Shown: positions 1 to 7,022 of the stretch, piece by piece
How positions within the stretch are numbered: position 1 is the first letter of the stretch
How the letters are laid out: the number at the start of each line of letters is the position of its first letter
Assembly: GCA_938005315.1 (NCBI GenBank)
Contig: CALLOB010000023.1
Coordinates: 1 to 61,392, forward strand
DNA: 61,392 nt
Direction: 5' to 3'
Source: an uncultured Phycisphaerae bacterium
Lineage (GTDB): Bacteria > Planctomycetota > Phycisphaerae > UBA1845 > PWPN01
Position numbers and translations under genes: made by a program
The notes under the pieces: model-generated
What the model saw: the letters and a program-made list of their open reading frames with translations, nothing else
Told to the model about the DNA's origin: nothing
Database searches by the model: none

Positions 1-204
1 TGCGGCTACGTGCTTCAGGTCACCGCGGATGCGGTCGGCCGTATGGAGCGGGAGGCGGGCTCCCTGACGGGCGTGGCGTTCACGTCATTGGGACGGACGC
101 GTCCCGATGAGCGGTTCGTTGTGCGCGCGCCTGACGGGAGCGGTGGTTTCAGCCTGAACGTGGCCGATCTGGACCGGGCCTGGCGCAGCGGACCGGCGTG
201 GTAG
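1..204 (+). CDS. purL: C-terminal end of probable phosphoribosylformylglycinamidine synthase II (PurL), partial
   Basis: The reading frame is open from the first base and ends at a TAG-type stop after 67 codons, so this is the 3' end of a gene entering from the left. The visible tail has a short alpha/beta stretch, a GRT turn, a strand rich in V and R, and the ending DLDRAWRSGPAW. PurL large-type and PurL-II proteins end in a similar way, with a 'GxV...D L..L..aW' pattern after the last ATP-binding half. PurL would make formylglycinamidine ribonucleotide in purine synthesis. The tail is too short for certainty; another AIRS-like protein is possible. Confidence 0.4.
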   Translation, partial: CGYVLQVTADAVGRMEREAGSLTGVAFTSLGRTRPDERFVVRAPDGSGGFSLNVADLDRAWRSGPAW

Positions 205-327
205 CGATTTCGGGGCAAGAGCGCCCGGATTTCCATGGCGAGAGGGTCTCCGCCATCGGCGGCCGACAGAGACATCGCCCGTTACGGCGCGGGCGAGAAA
301 GGCGATCAGCGCCGGGAGGGGCGGCGT

Positions 328-2088
328 TCAGTCCTCCGGCAGCGGCCGGCCCCTGGTCTCGGGAGCGAACAGCACCACCACCAGCCCGACGAGGTAGATG
401 AAGATCATCACGAACGAGCCGTAGCGGATGGCCCGCTCGGAGTCGTTGACCGCCGAGGCCAGCAGCGGCAGGCTGAGCGTCCCGGCCATGAACATCTCCT
501 TGAGCCGGGCCTTGATGCTGGGGACGAGTCCGGCCAGGAACCGTCCGACGTTATAACAGAAGCCCACGCCCGTGGACCGCAGCCGCGTGGGGAACAGCTC
601 GGGGAAGTAGATCGCGTAGCCGCCGAACGGTCCGAGGGTCACGAAACCCACCAGCGGGGCCAGAACGTAGGCCTCCGCGATGGTGTCGGCGAAGATGAAG
701 GTGTAGCCGACCACCAGGAATGCCAGGGCGAAAAAGATCGCGAACGCCGGCCGGCGGCCCATCCGCAGCGACAGCACGGTGTAGGCCGAGATGCCGAAGA
801 AGGCCCCCAGCTGCTGCAGGAAGAAGGCCGCGGAGACGAAGGCGTCCTTACGCTCCGGGGAGTAGTTCTTTGCGATCAGCCGGTTGAGCTCCGGCGTAAA
901 GAAGGCCACGCCCCACAACCCGCCTACGCCCACGACGCCCAGCAGCAGGCCCACGATCGCCCGCCCGCGCCAGCGCGAATCCAGCAGCAGTCCGGCATAC
1001 GAGGACTTCCTGGCGGTCACGCCCGCCGCCCGCTCGGCCAGCCACCGGGCCCGGGCCTCGCGCCACTTCTCGGGCTCCTTGAGCTTGAGGAAGACGAACA
1101 CCGCCACGATGCCCGGCAGGGCCCCGACGACGAACAGCCACCGCCAGCCCAACGTGGGCAGGATCAGCGCCGCCAGTACCGCCGCGAGCATGTTGCCCAC
1201 CGCCGACAGGGCCTGCAGCGTGCCCAGGGCCGCGGGCCGGGAACGATCCGGCATGGTTTCGGCCACCAGGGCCGCCCCGGCGGCGAACTCCCCGCCCACG
1301 CCCAGGGCGGTCAGGAAGCGCAGCACGTTGAACCAGGTTTCATCGTGGACCAGGCCGTTGAGGCCGGTAAAGATCGAGTAGGTCAGGATGGTCAGGGCCA
1401 TGGTCTTGGCCCGCCCCAGCCAGTCGCCGATCCAGCCGAAGAACAGGCCACCGATCGCCCAGCCCATGACAAAGACCATCGTGGCGTTGTCGCCGGCCTG
1501 ATCGGCGCGGGTCTTGGCCGCCTCGTACCCCAGAGCCCTCGCCAGAGCGTCATAGTCCACCGGCCCCTCGCCTGCCCCCAGCAGCCGCCCGGCCACCTCG
1601 GCGGGCACGACGTTACGCTTGACCAGTTCATCCAGGGCGGTCCTGTCCAGCGGCCCATCCGGCACGCCGGCGGTCTCCAGCACCTTTCGCCCGGCGGCGA
1701 TGAACCCTGGACCGAGTTCCTCCATGCCCAGTACCGCGGCCACGTCCTTGCGGGTGACGGTTTCCCGCGGACGCCCGCCGGCCCCGGCCAGCAGCCCGGC
1801 ACGCTGGGCGTCGGTCAGTACCCCCCGGGAGACCAGTTCCTGCAGGTCGGCGGCGGTGTAGCTCGGCCGGGCGTGCTCGCCGAGCTTCCTGAGCCCCGGC
1901 ACGATCGGATCGACGTTCAAAACCTCCTTCATCGCCGGCCCGCGGCCGAGGTTGAAGAACTGCTGGTCCATGGTGTCGAACATCCAGCCCATGGACGCGA
2001 TGATCAGCACCCACCACTGGTACCGGCTCAGGCCGGAGTACCAGGGCCGGCCGGCCTCGTCGGGCACGGAAGGGGCAGGATCGGCCAT
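328..2088 (-). CDS. MFS transporter with a repeated helical insertion between TM1 and TM2
   Basis: A 586-residue major facilitator transporter, about 150 residues longer than usual. TM1 lies near residues 24-46 (ends FDTMDQQFFNL) and TM2 near 202-220, followed by the MFS loop motif GWIGDWLGRAK. The second half has GRRPAFAIFF and a C-terminal APETRGRPLP tail, typical of the sugar/aromatic-acid proton symporter branch. Residues 50-200 form a soluble insertion on the outer side, with two related units near 78-121 and 149-188. The ATG at 2088 has AGGTG eight bases upstream. The substrate cannot be read from sequence. The gene stands alone, transcribed toward the window start. Confidence 0.9.
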   Translation of the reverse strand: MADPAPSVPDEAGRPWYSGLSRYQWWVLIIASMGWMFDTMDQQFFNLGRGPAMKEVLNVDPIVPGLRKLGEHARPSYTAADLQELVSRGVLTDAQRAGLLAGAGGRPRETVTRKDVAAVLGMEELGPGFIAAGRKVLETAGVPDGPLDRTALDELVKRNVVPAEVAGRLLGAGEGPVDYDALARALGYEAAKTRADQAGDNATMVFVMGWAIGGLFFGWIGDWLGRAKTMALTILTYSIFTGLNGLVHDETWFNVLRFLTALGVGGEFAAGAALVAETMPDRSRPAALGTLQALSAVGNMLAAVLAALILPTLGWRWLFVVGALPGIVAVFVFLKLKEPEKWREARARWLAERAAGVTARKSSYAGLLLDSRWRGRAIVGLLLGVVGVGGLWGVAFFTPELNRLIAKNYSPERKDAFVSAAFFLQQLGAFFGISAYTVLSLRMGRRPAFAIFFALAFLVVGYTFIFADTIAEAYVLAPLVGFVTLGPFGGYAIYFPELFPTRLRSTGVGFCYNVGRFLAGLVPSIKARLKEMFMAGTLSLPLLASAVNDSERAIRYGSFVMIFIYLVGLVVVLFAPETRGRPLPED

Positions 2089-2518
2089 ATCGGGTCACCT
2101 CACTGAACGGGCGAATCGGATCACACGCCTGCGACGGCCGGCGGGCTTGCCGGACCGAACTTTGTGGGGCTGCGACCCCGCCGGGCCGACCGGGTCGCGA
2201 CCCCGCGGGACGCGGGCGGATGGTAACCCAATCGGGGCGGTGCGTCCACGCGGAATCGGGCGTCGCCCCCCCAACGCGGGTGCGTGACGGCTTGAGCGGG
2301 GCTGTTTACGACCCTCGGAGGGACGCGCTCCGTCGCGTCCCGGATTCGCCGTTCCGGAGGGACGCGCTCCGTCGCGTCCGCGGTCACGGGTTGTCTCGGA
2401 TCCGTTATTCGCGGCGTCCATCATTTGCGGTCCGTCCATCATTCCCGGCCCCGACGGAGCGGGGCCCTCCAGGTTTTCGCGGCCCCGACGGAGCGGGGCC
2501 CTCCAGGGGGATGCGCCG
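2089..2518. repeat. Intergenic region holding four REP-like palindromes
   Basis: No gene is supported here. Two copies on the plus strand (2317-2340 and 2356-2379) have foot GGAG, stem GGACGCG, loop CTCCGT and stem CGCGTCC. Two copies in opposite orientation (2447-2470 and 2481-2504) read stem GGCCCCG, loop ACGGAG, stem CGGGGCC, then CTCC. The loops are reverse complements, so all four belong to one family with two stem versions. The arrangement of inverted pairs resembles BIMEs. The bases 2170-2215 additionally hold an imperfect CGACCCCG repeat. Confidence 0.8.
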
Positions 2519-2824
2519 TCACCAACCCGCGTCGTCTGGAAAGGCCTTGGCGTACCGGGTGCTGTGCCGCGGCTCGGCCATCATGTCGGCCACGGTGTCG
2601 CGCCAGCGGGCGTAATGGGCGGTCTCCTTGTGCCGGGCGGGGGCGTCCTGATCGCGGTAGACCTCCACCAGCACGAACCGCGTGGGGTCGTCGGCCTGCT
2701 GCAGAACGTCGAACCGGGCAATGCCCGCCTCCTGGACGCTCTGGCGGGCGTTTTCGATGGAGGCCTGTCGAAAAGCTTCGACGCAGTCGGGCTTTACGCG
2801 CACGTGGACCATGACGATGAGCAT
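2519..2824 (-). CDS. Antibiotic biosynthesis monooxygenase (ABM) domain protein, YgiN/LsrG-like
   Basis: A 101-residue single-domain protein of the dimeric alpha/beta ABM fold. It begins [12 protein letters not shown], then a helix ([21 protein letters not shown]), a strand pair around [23 protein letters not shown], and the typical [14 protein letters not shown] segment, as in LsrG and YgiN. Members oxidise quinol-like substrates without cofactor or isomerise phospho-AI-2; the exact reaction is unknown here. The ATG at 2824 is chosen over longer frames because AGGAGA lies just upstream and the fold begins there. It is downstream-flanked by the REP-like repeats. Confidence 0.85.
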   Translation of the reverse strand: MLIVMVHVRVKPDCVEAFRQASIENARQSVQEAGIARFDVLQQADDPTRFVLVEVYRDQDAPARHKETAHYARWRDTVADMMAEPRHSTRYAKAFPDDAGW

Positions 2825-3187
2825 CGGTCTGTCTCCTGAAGGGCCTTCTGACGGTGCCGCGGGCCGAAATCCCGCCGGTGAGCAGCCCCCCGCCACGGCC
2901 GGCCACTCGCCCCCGGCCTCACGCCGGCCGGCAGGTTCAGCATAACACCATGCCCGGCAGGCCGACAGGTCGTGGGCCCGGCCTGGCCGACCGAAGCCAC
3001 CGGAGTCACGGCGGCACCGGTCTCAGGCCTCTTTTCCACCCATTCGGAGGCGGTGTGAAACTTTTTTCCAGAAACCCGGCAGGTGCGACCAGACCTGTCA
3101 TACCCATGGTTCATGGATACAGGGAGCGACCGGCCGGGCGGCGTCGTCCGGCCTCTCCGCGGCGGTGATTCCGGACCGGGAGGAGCC
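2825..3187. other. Intergenic region, no gene recognised
   Basis: This divergent gap between the ABM gene and the plus-strand gene at 3188 should hold both promoters, but I see no convincing -35/-10 pair. A short palindrome CCATG-gtt-CATGG lies near 3104-3116. Confidence 0.5.
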
Positions 3188-3655
3188 ATGAGCAAGCGAG
3201 TCAACCGACATGCCAGACGCCAGGAGGCCATTATCGACCCGGAAACGCTGCTGGGTGCGATTCGGGACGCCAAAGCCCCGCGTTCACGACGCACCCGTCG
3301 CCCGCTGCCCGCCTTGGACGGTGAGCCGGTCCTGCAGGAGTTCCTGCAGGGAGCCCTCCTGGAAACCGCAGGTCTGGCTGCCCTGCATGGGGCCCCGCCG
3401 ACGGTGGTACGGGGCATCAATGCCGAAACCCGGTTTTTGCTGACGGTGACCTTCGAGGCCGTCAGCCGGGCCCACCGCCGGCTGTACGAGGATCTGCTGC
3501 CGCGGACGGACACCGATGCCGCGCCCGAGGCCTCGGCCTCGCCAGCGGCGTCTCCCGAGGCGTCGACTCCGGGGGATTCCCCGGCCAGTCGCCCCGCTGG
3601 GCGTCAGGAAGACAGGCCGGTCCCGCCAGGCGAGGGTCACGAGGACCGGCCATGA
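3188..3655 (+). CDS. Hypothetical protein with Ala/Pro/Ser-rich tail
   Basis: A 155-residue protein I do not recognise. Residues 1-30 are basic (MSKRVNRHARRQEAII), residues 30-105 look helical and folded (LPALDGEPVLQEFLQGALLETAG, then ETRFLLTVTFEAVSRAHRRLYEDLL), and residues 110-155 are a low-complexity Ala/Ser/Pro/Glu tail. There is no signal peptide or membrane segment. The ATG at 3188 follows GGGAGGA at a good distance, which supports it over the longer frame. No neighbour suggests a role. Confidence 0.65.
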   Translation: MSKRVNRHARRQEAIIDPETLLGAIRDAKAPRSRRTRRPLPALDGEPVLQEFLQGALLETAGLAALHGAPPTVVRGINAETRFLLTVTFEAVSRAHRRLYEDLLPRTDTDAAPEASASPAASPEASTPGDSPASRPAGRQEDRPVPPGEGHEDRP

Positions 3656-4016
3656 GCGCCTTCGGCGAATAAACCACCCGGCGTGGAGCCCGCAGGGCCG
3701 CAAGGGACGCCCGGTAGAGGTCAAGACGGGTGCACACACCGGCTTTGAGCCGCCGGGTTGTCGGAATCCCAGCACCGCTCCCCGGAATTGAGTCCGTCGG
3801 CGGGGTACGTCCGGTGGCAGGAATCCGCGGCCGCAGGACCGGGGGAGGCCGTTCGGATGTGGGAGGAATACCCGCTCAAGCAGCCGCGGTCTGCGGCGAC
3901 CCTGTCCGGCTGACCACGGGCATGTTTCCAGCCGTGGTTGACCGGCAACGCGGTTCCGGGAGAATGGTGCCGGAAACCGGTGGTTTCCGCCGCACCCCTC
4001 CCTGGAACCTGCGAAG
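3656..4016. other. Intergenic region with a perfect hairpin before the HEPN-like gene
   Basis: No gene is supported. A perfect 8-bp hairpin, CGGAAACC with loop GGT and GGTTTCCG, lies at 3971-3989, 28 bases before the next start codon. The string GGTTGTCGGAATCCC near 3756 recalls a tRNA T-arm, but no cloverleaf can be drawn. Confidence 0.5.
3971..3989 (+). promoter_or_regulatory. Perfect 8-bp hairpin in the leader of the HEPN-like gene
   Basis: CGGAAACC pairs perfectly with GGTTTCCG around a three-base GGT loop. It ends 27 bases before the ATG at 4017. It could be an operator or a translational control element. It has no T-run, so it is not a classical terminator. Confidence 0.4.
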
Positions 4017-4691
4017 ATGGAACCGCTGTCCGTCCGTCAGCTTCGCCGCCGGTGGAAGCCGTTCAAGGAGCGGGTCAAGAACAACAGGCGGTACCAGCCG
4101 GTGTGCATCCGGTTTCACCGGGCGTGCAGCTGGCTGGCGCGGGTCGAGGAACTGGGTCCCGAAGAGTCGGACGAGCGTCTCATATTTCAGTGGATCGCCT
4201 TCAACAGCCTGTACGGGCGGTGGGACCGCACCCGGGGGGAGCCCGAGCCGGACAAGACCGGCATCCGCGAGTTCCTCGCCCGGATCCTGGAACTGGACGA
4301 GGAGAAGCGGGTGGAGGCCGTACTGGTCGAACACCGCTCGCGGGTTTTGTCGGTGTTCGACGACGAGTTCCTCAACGCCCACTTCTGGGAGGAGGGCGGG
4401 CGGCCGGGTCTGTCCGGGATTCGCCACAAAGCCGCGCGCTGGTACGTCGAGGGCCGGTTCGGCACGATCCTGGACAAGCTCATGGAGCGTATCCACCTGC
4501 TGCGTTGCCAGCTGGTCCATGGGGCGGCCACGTTCGGCGGCAGGTTGAATCGCCAGGCCCTGCGCAACTGTTCCGAACTGCTCGGCCACCTGCTGCCGGC
4601 GTTTCTTTTGACGATCATCGACCACGGGGCTGAGGAGGACTGGGGCCCATTGTGCTACCCGCCGATGAACGGCAGGTTTCCGAAGCTCTGA
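4017..4691 (+). CDS. HEPN-like protein with RxxxxH motif
   Basis: A 224-residue helical cytoplasmic protein. Residues 155-172 read MERIHLLRCQLVHGAATF, containing R163-x4-H168, the ribonuclease signature of HEPN domains, in the usual 'hxRCxLVHG' context. An FQWIAFNSLYGRWD segment at 57-70 matches the first conserved helix of this family. HEPN proteins are often RNA-cutting toxins or effectors in toxin-antitoxin and phage-defence systems. No antitoxin or nucleotidyltransferase overlaps it, although a small-ORF/nucleotidyltransferase pair sits 1.6 kb downstream. The fold call rests on the motif and helical pattern, not on a search. Confidence 0.6.
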   Translation: MEPLSVRQLRRRWKPFKERVKNNRRYQPVCIRFHRACSWLARVEELGPEESDERLIFQWIAFNSLYGRWDRTRGEPEPDKTGIREFLARILELDEEKRVEAVLVEHRSRVLSVFDDEFLNAHFWEEGGRPGLSGIRHKAARWYVEGRFGTILDKLMERIHLLRCQLVHGAATFGGRLNRQALRNCSELLGHLLPAFLLTIIDHGAEEDWGPLCYPPMNGRFPKL

Positions 4692-4860
4692 CCGGCCGGT
4701 CGGCGGTGATGACGGCTGTTCCGGTGACGGCCACGGCTCGTATAATCGCGTCGGTGACGTGCCGCCCCGGCAAGATCCCGACACAGGCATGGGCCCGCGA
4801 GCGGCAGGACGCCGCGCCGGCGAGGTCGGCGGCGGCCGACGGCACCCTGGAGCTCCCGGA

Positions 4861-6126
4861 ATGGTGATTTCCGAAACCCGCCCCGAAGGGCACCTTTCCG
4901 AGGCCGACCTGCGCGGCTTCTTCGAGCGGTTCAAGGCGTCGGTGCCCCTGGCCGGCCGGCGGGTGCTGGCCGTGATCCCCGACCATACCCGCAGCGGCCC
5001 GACGTGCACCTGGTTCCGGGTGATCGCCGACGGCCTGCGGGGCGTCGCCCGGCAGGTCGACTTCCTGATCGCCCTGGGCACGCATCCGCCGATGGCCGAG
5101 GAGCGCATCGACCGGCTCCTGGGGATCGACGCCCGCCGGCGCGCCGAATGTTATCCCGGCGTGCGGATCTTCAACCACGAGTGGCGCAAGGCCGAGGCTC
5201 TGGTGCAGGTCGGGCTGTTGCCCCGGCGGCGCGTGGCCGAGCTGAGCCGGGGGATGCTGGACCTGGAAGTGCCGGTGCGGGTCAACCGGCTGGTGCTCGA
5301 ATACGACCACGTGATCATCTGCGGGCCGGTCTTCCCGCACGAGGTGGTGGGCTTCTCCGGCGGCCACAAGTACTTCTTTCCGGGCATTTCCGCACCGGAA
5401 GTGATCGATTTCACGCACTGGCTGGGGGCGCTGCTGACCAACCCGGCGGTCAACGGCAGCCGCGACACGCCGGTGCGCGAGGCCATCGAGGCGGCAGCCG
5501 ACCTCGTCCCGACCGAGCGCAGCCTGATCGGCTACGTGGTGGAGCAGGAGGCGGTGGCCGGGGTATTCGGCGGGCCGGTCCGCGAGGCCTGGCCGGCGGC
5601 GGTGGAACTCTCGGCCCGGCTGCACATCAGGACGGTCGACCGGCCGTTCCACACCGTGCTGAGCTGTGCCCCCCGGATGTACGACGACATCTGGACGGCC
5701 GGCAAGTGCATGTACAAGCTCGAGCCGGCGGTGGCCGACGGCGGCACGCTGATCATCTACGCCCCGCACATCGACGAGGTGTCTTACGCCCACGGCAAGG
5801 TGCTGGACGAGATCGGCTATCACGTACGGGATTACTTCCTCAAGCAGTGGGACCGTTTCAAGGATCGCCCGTGGGGCGTCGTCGCGCACAGCACGCACGT
5901 CCGGGGCATCGGCACCTACGAGAACGGCGTCGAGCGGCCGCGTGTGCGCGTCGTCCTGGCCACCGGCATCCCCGAGGAGCGCTGCCGGCGGATCAACCTG
6001 GGCTACGCGGACCCGGCGGGCATCGACCCGGCGGACTACGCCGGCCGCGAGGACGAGGGCGTGCTCATGGTTCCCCGTGCCGGAGAGACGCTCTACCGGC
6101 TGGCGGACATGTCGCGGTTCAGGTGA
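4861..6126 (+). CDS. LarA-family nickel-dependent racemase/epimerase-like protein
   Basis: A 421-residue homologue of lactate racemase LarA (DUF2088). Visible are DHTR (41-44) in the N-terminal domain, GTHPP (73-77), NHEW (105-108) and FPHEVVGFSGGHKYFFPG (158-175). H160, K170 and H186 keep the 10- and 16-residue spacing of H174, K184 and H200 of the Lactobacillus enzyme, where the lysine carries the nickel-pincer cofactor. The family racemises or epimerises many 2-hydroxy acids, so lactate is only one possibility. The ATG at 4861 starts the family homology; no LarB, LarC or LarE gene is in view, so the cofactor must come from elsewhere. Confidence 0.85.
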   Translation: MVISETRPEGHLSEADLRGFFERFKASVPLAGRRVLAVIPDHTRSGPTCTWFRVIADGLRGVARQVDFLIALGTHPPMAEERIDRLLGIDARRRAECYPGVRIFNHEWRKAEALVQVGLLPRRRVAELSRGMLDLEVPVRVNRLVLEYDHVIICGPVFPHEVVGFSGGHKYFFPGISAPEVIDFTHWLGALLTNPAVNGSRDTPVREAIEAAADLVPTERSLIGYVVEQEAVAGVFGGPVREAWPAAVELSARLHIRTVDRPFHTVLSCAPRMYDDIWTAGKCMYKLEPAVADGGTLIIYAPHIDEVSYAHGKVLDEIGYHVRDYFLKQWDRFKDRPWGVVAHSTHVRGIGTYENGVERPRVRVVLATGIPEERCRRINLGYADPAGIDPADYAGREDEGVLMVPRAGETLYRLADMSRFR

Positions 6127-6179
6127 TCGCGTTGGAGAATGGATGAGGAAGAAAGGCCGGCGACGGCCCCGTTTCCATG

Positions 6180-6215
6180 GATGTCGCCGGTGGCGAGGAT
6201 GTCGCCGGTGGCGAG
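6180..6215 (+). repeat. Two tandem copies of an 18-bp unit
   Basis: The unit GATGTCGCCGGTGGCGAG occurs twice without spacer. The tract lies between a 10-bp inverted pair, GGAGAATGGA (6134-6143) and TCCATTCTCC (6265-6274). Function is unknown; a recent slippage event is the simplest explanation for the tandem copies. Confidence 0.7.
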
Positions 6216-6284
6216 TCCGCCCCGTGGAGGCAGACGCACGGCCTCATTTCTCCAATCTCAAGCGTCCATTCTCCGTTCCCTCGG

Positions 6285-6314
6285 TTGCAGAACGCAGCCA
6301 AGGGGCCTTAGAAT
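6285..6314 (+). promoter_or_regulatory. Predicted promoter of the small-ORF/nucleotidyltransferase pair
   Basis: TTGCAG (6285-6290), an 18-bp spacer and TAGAAT (6309-6314). The expected transcription start falls at about 6321, on the ATG itself, so the message would be leaderless. Consensus match is moderate. Confidence 0.45.
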
Positions 6315-6320
6315 GTCGTC

Positions 6321-6509
6321 ATGATCGCCAGGGTGATCAAGCGCCGGCCGCTCAACGATCCCGACGCCGCCCGGGAAGACCTTGCCTGGTGGCTTTGCCG
6401 TTCCGCCGAGGAGCGCGTCGAGGCAGTCGAGTTGCTCAGAAGGCAGTTCCATGGTGACACACCCCGACTTCGAAGAGTGGCTCGCGTTATTGAACGCTCA
6501 CGGTGTTGA
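6321..6509 (+). CDS. Small protein paired with a nucleotidyltransferase
   Basis: A 62-residue protein beginning MIARVIKRRPLNDP with a central helix (EERVEAVELLRRQFHG) and basic end (RLRRVARVIERS). Proteins of this pattern commonly precede genes for DUF6036-type nucleotidyltransferases, overlapping their 5' end, as here (59 bases). The pair looks like a type II or type IV-like toxin-antitoxin or MNT unit, with the small protein as possible partner or antitoxin. That role is inference from gene order. The start at 6321 fits the promoter position. Confidence 0.6.
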   Translation: MIARVIKRRPLNDPDAAREDLAWWLCRSAEERVEAVELLRRQFHGDTPRLRRVARVIERSRC

Positions 6510-6900
6510 TTACCTCATCGTCGGCGCGCACGCCCTCGCCCATCACGGCGTGCCGCGCTACACGGGAGATCTGGACATCCTTGTCCGCCCTGACGAAGAC
6601 AATGCCCGTCGCATCGTGGCGGCACTGGCGGACTTCGGTTTTGCTTCGCTGGGCCTGACCGTCGAGGATTTCTGCAGGCCCGACCGGGTGGTTCAGCTCG
6701 GAGTGCCTCCCGTGCGGATCGACCTGCTGACTTCGCTGACCGGGGTCAGTTGGGACGAGGTCGCCGCCGCCAGGGTATCCGGGCGCTATGGCAGCGTCCC
6801 GGTCGCCTACCTGGGACGTCCTCAGTTCATCGCCAACAAGCGGGCCATCGGCCGGGCCAAAGACCTCGCGGATATCGAGGCCCTGGGGGAGAAGCCCTGA
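6451..6900 (+). CDS. Nucleotidyltransferase-fold protein (DUF6036/AbiEii-like)
   Basis: A 149-residue minimal nucleotidyltransferase. Residues 20-46 read DYLIVGAHALAHHGVPRYTGDLDILVR: the hydrophobic 'hhGxxA' helix start and the D40-x-D42 pair (GDLD) that binds metal in the polymerase-beta fold. A later acidic strand, RIDLLTS (about 91-97), supplies the third carboxylate. Such proteins act as toxins or antitoxins that modify tRNA or a partner toxin. The ATG at 6451 is placed where the fold begins; the gene overlaps the preceding small ORF, suggesting coupled translation. Confidence 0.8.
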   Translation: MVTHPDFEEWLALLNAHGVDYLIVGAHALAHHGVPRYTGDLDILVRPDEDNARRIVAALADFGFASLGLTVEDFCRPDRVVQLGVPPVRIDLLTSLTGVSWDEVAAARVSGRYGSVPVAYLGRPQFIANKRAIGRAKDLADIEALGEKP

Positions 6901-7022
6901 CGCCACGGCGGCCGGACTGCCCGGTAGGCGATGCAGCGGATGGGACGAAAGGGTCGTTTCCCGGCGCCGGCCGCCGCGTGTGCCGCCTCGACCGGCTGCC
7001 GGTTCCGTGATACCGCCGGCCT

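Noticed and set aside
235-2106. Long plus-strand frame opposite the MFS gene (623 codons)
   Set aside because: It is rich in Gln, Pro, Arg and His without motifs, and mirrors a clear MFS transporter on the minus strand; GC-rich codon bias creates such shadows.
3730-3790. Possible tRNA or tRNA fragment (T-arm-like GGTTGTCGGAATCCC)
   Set aside because: No acceptor, D-arm or anticodon stem can be paired around it.
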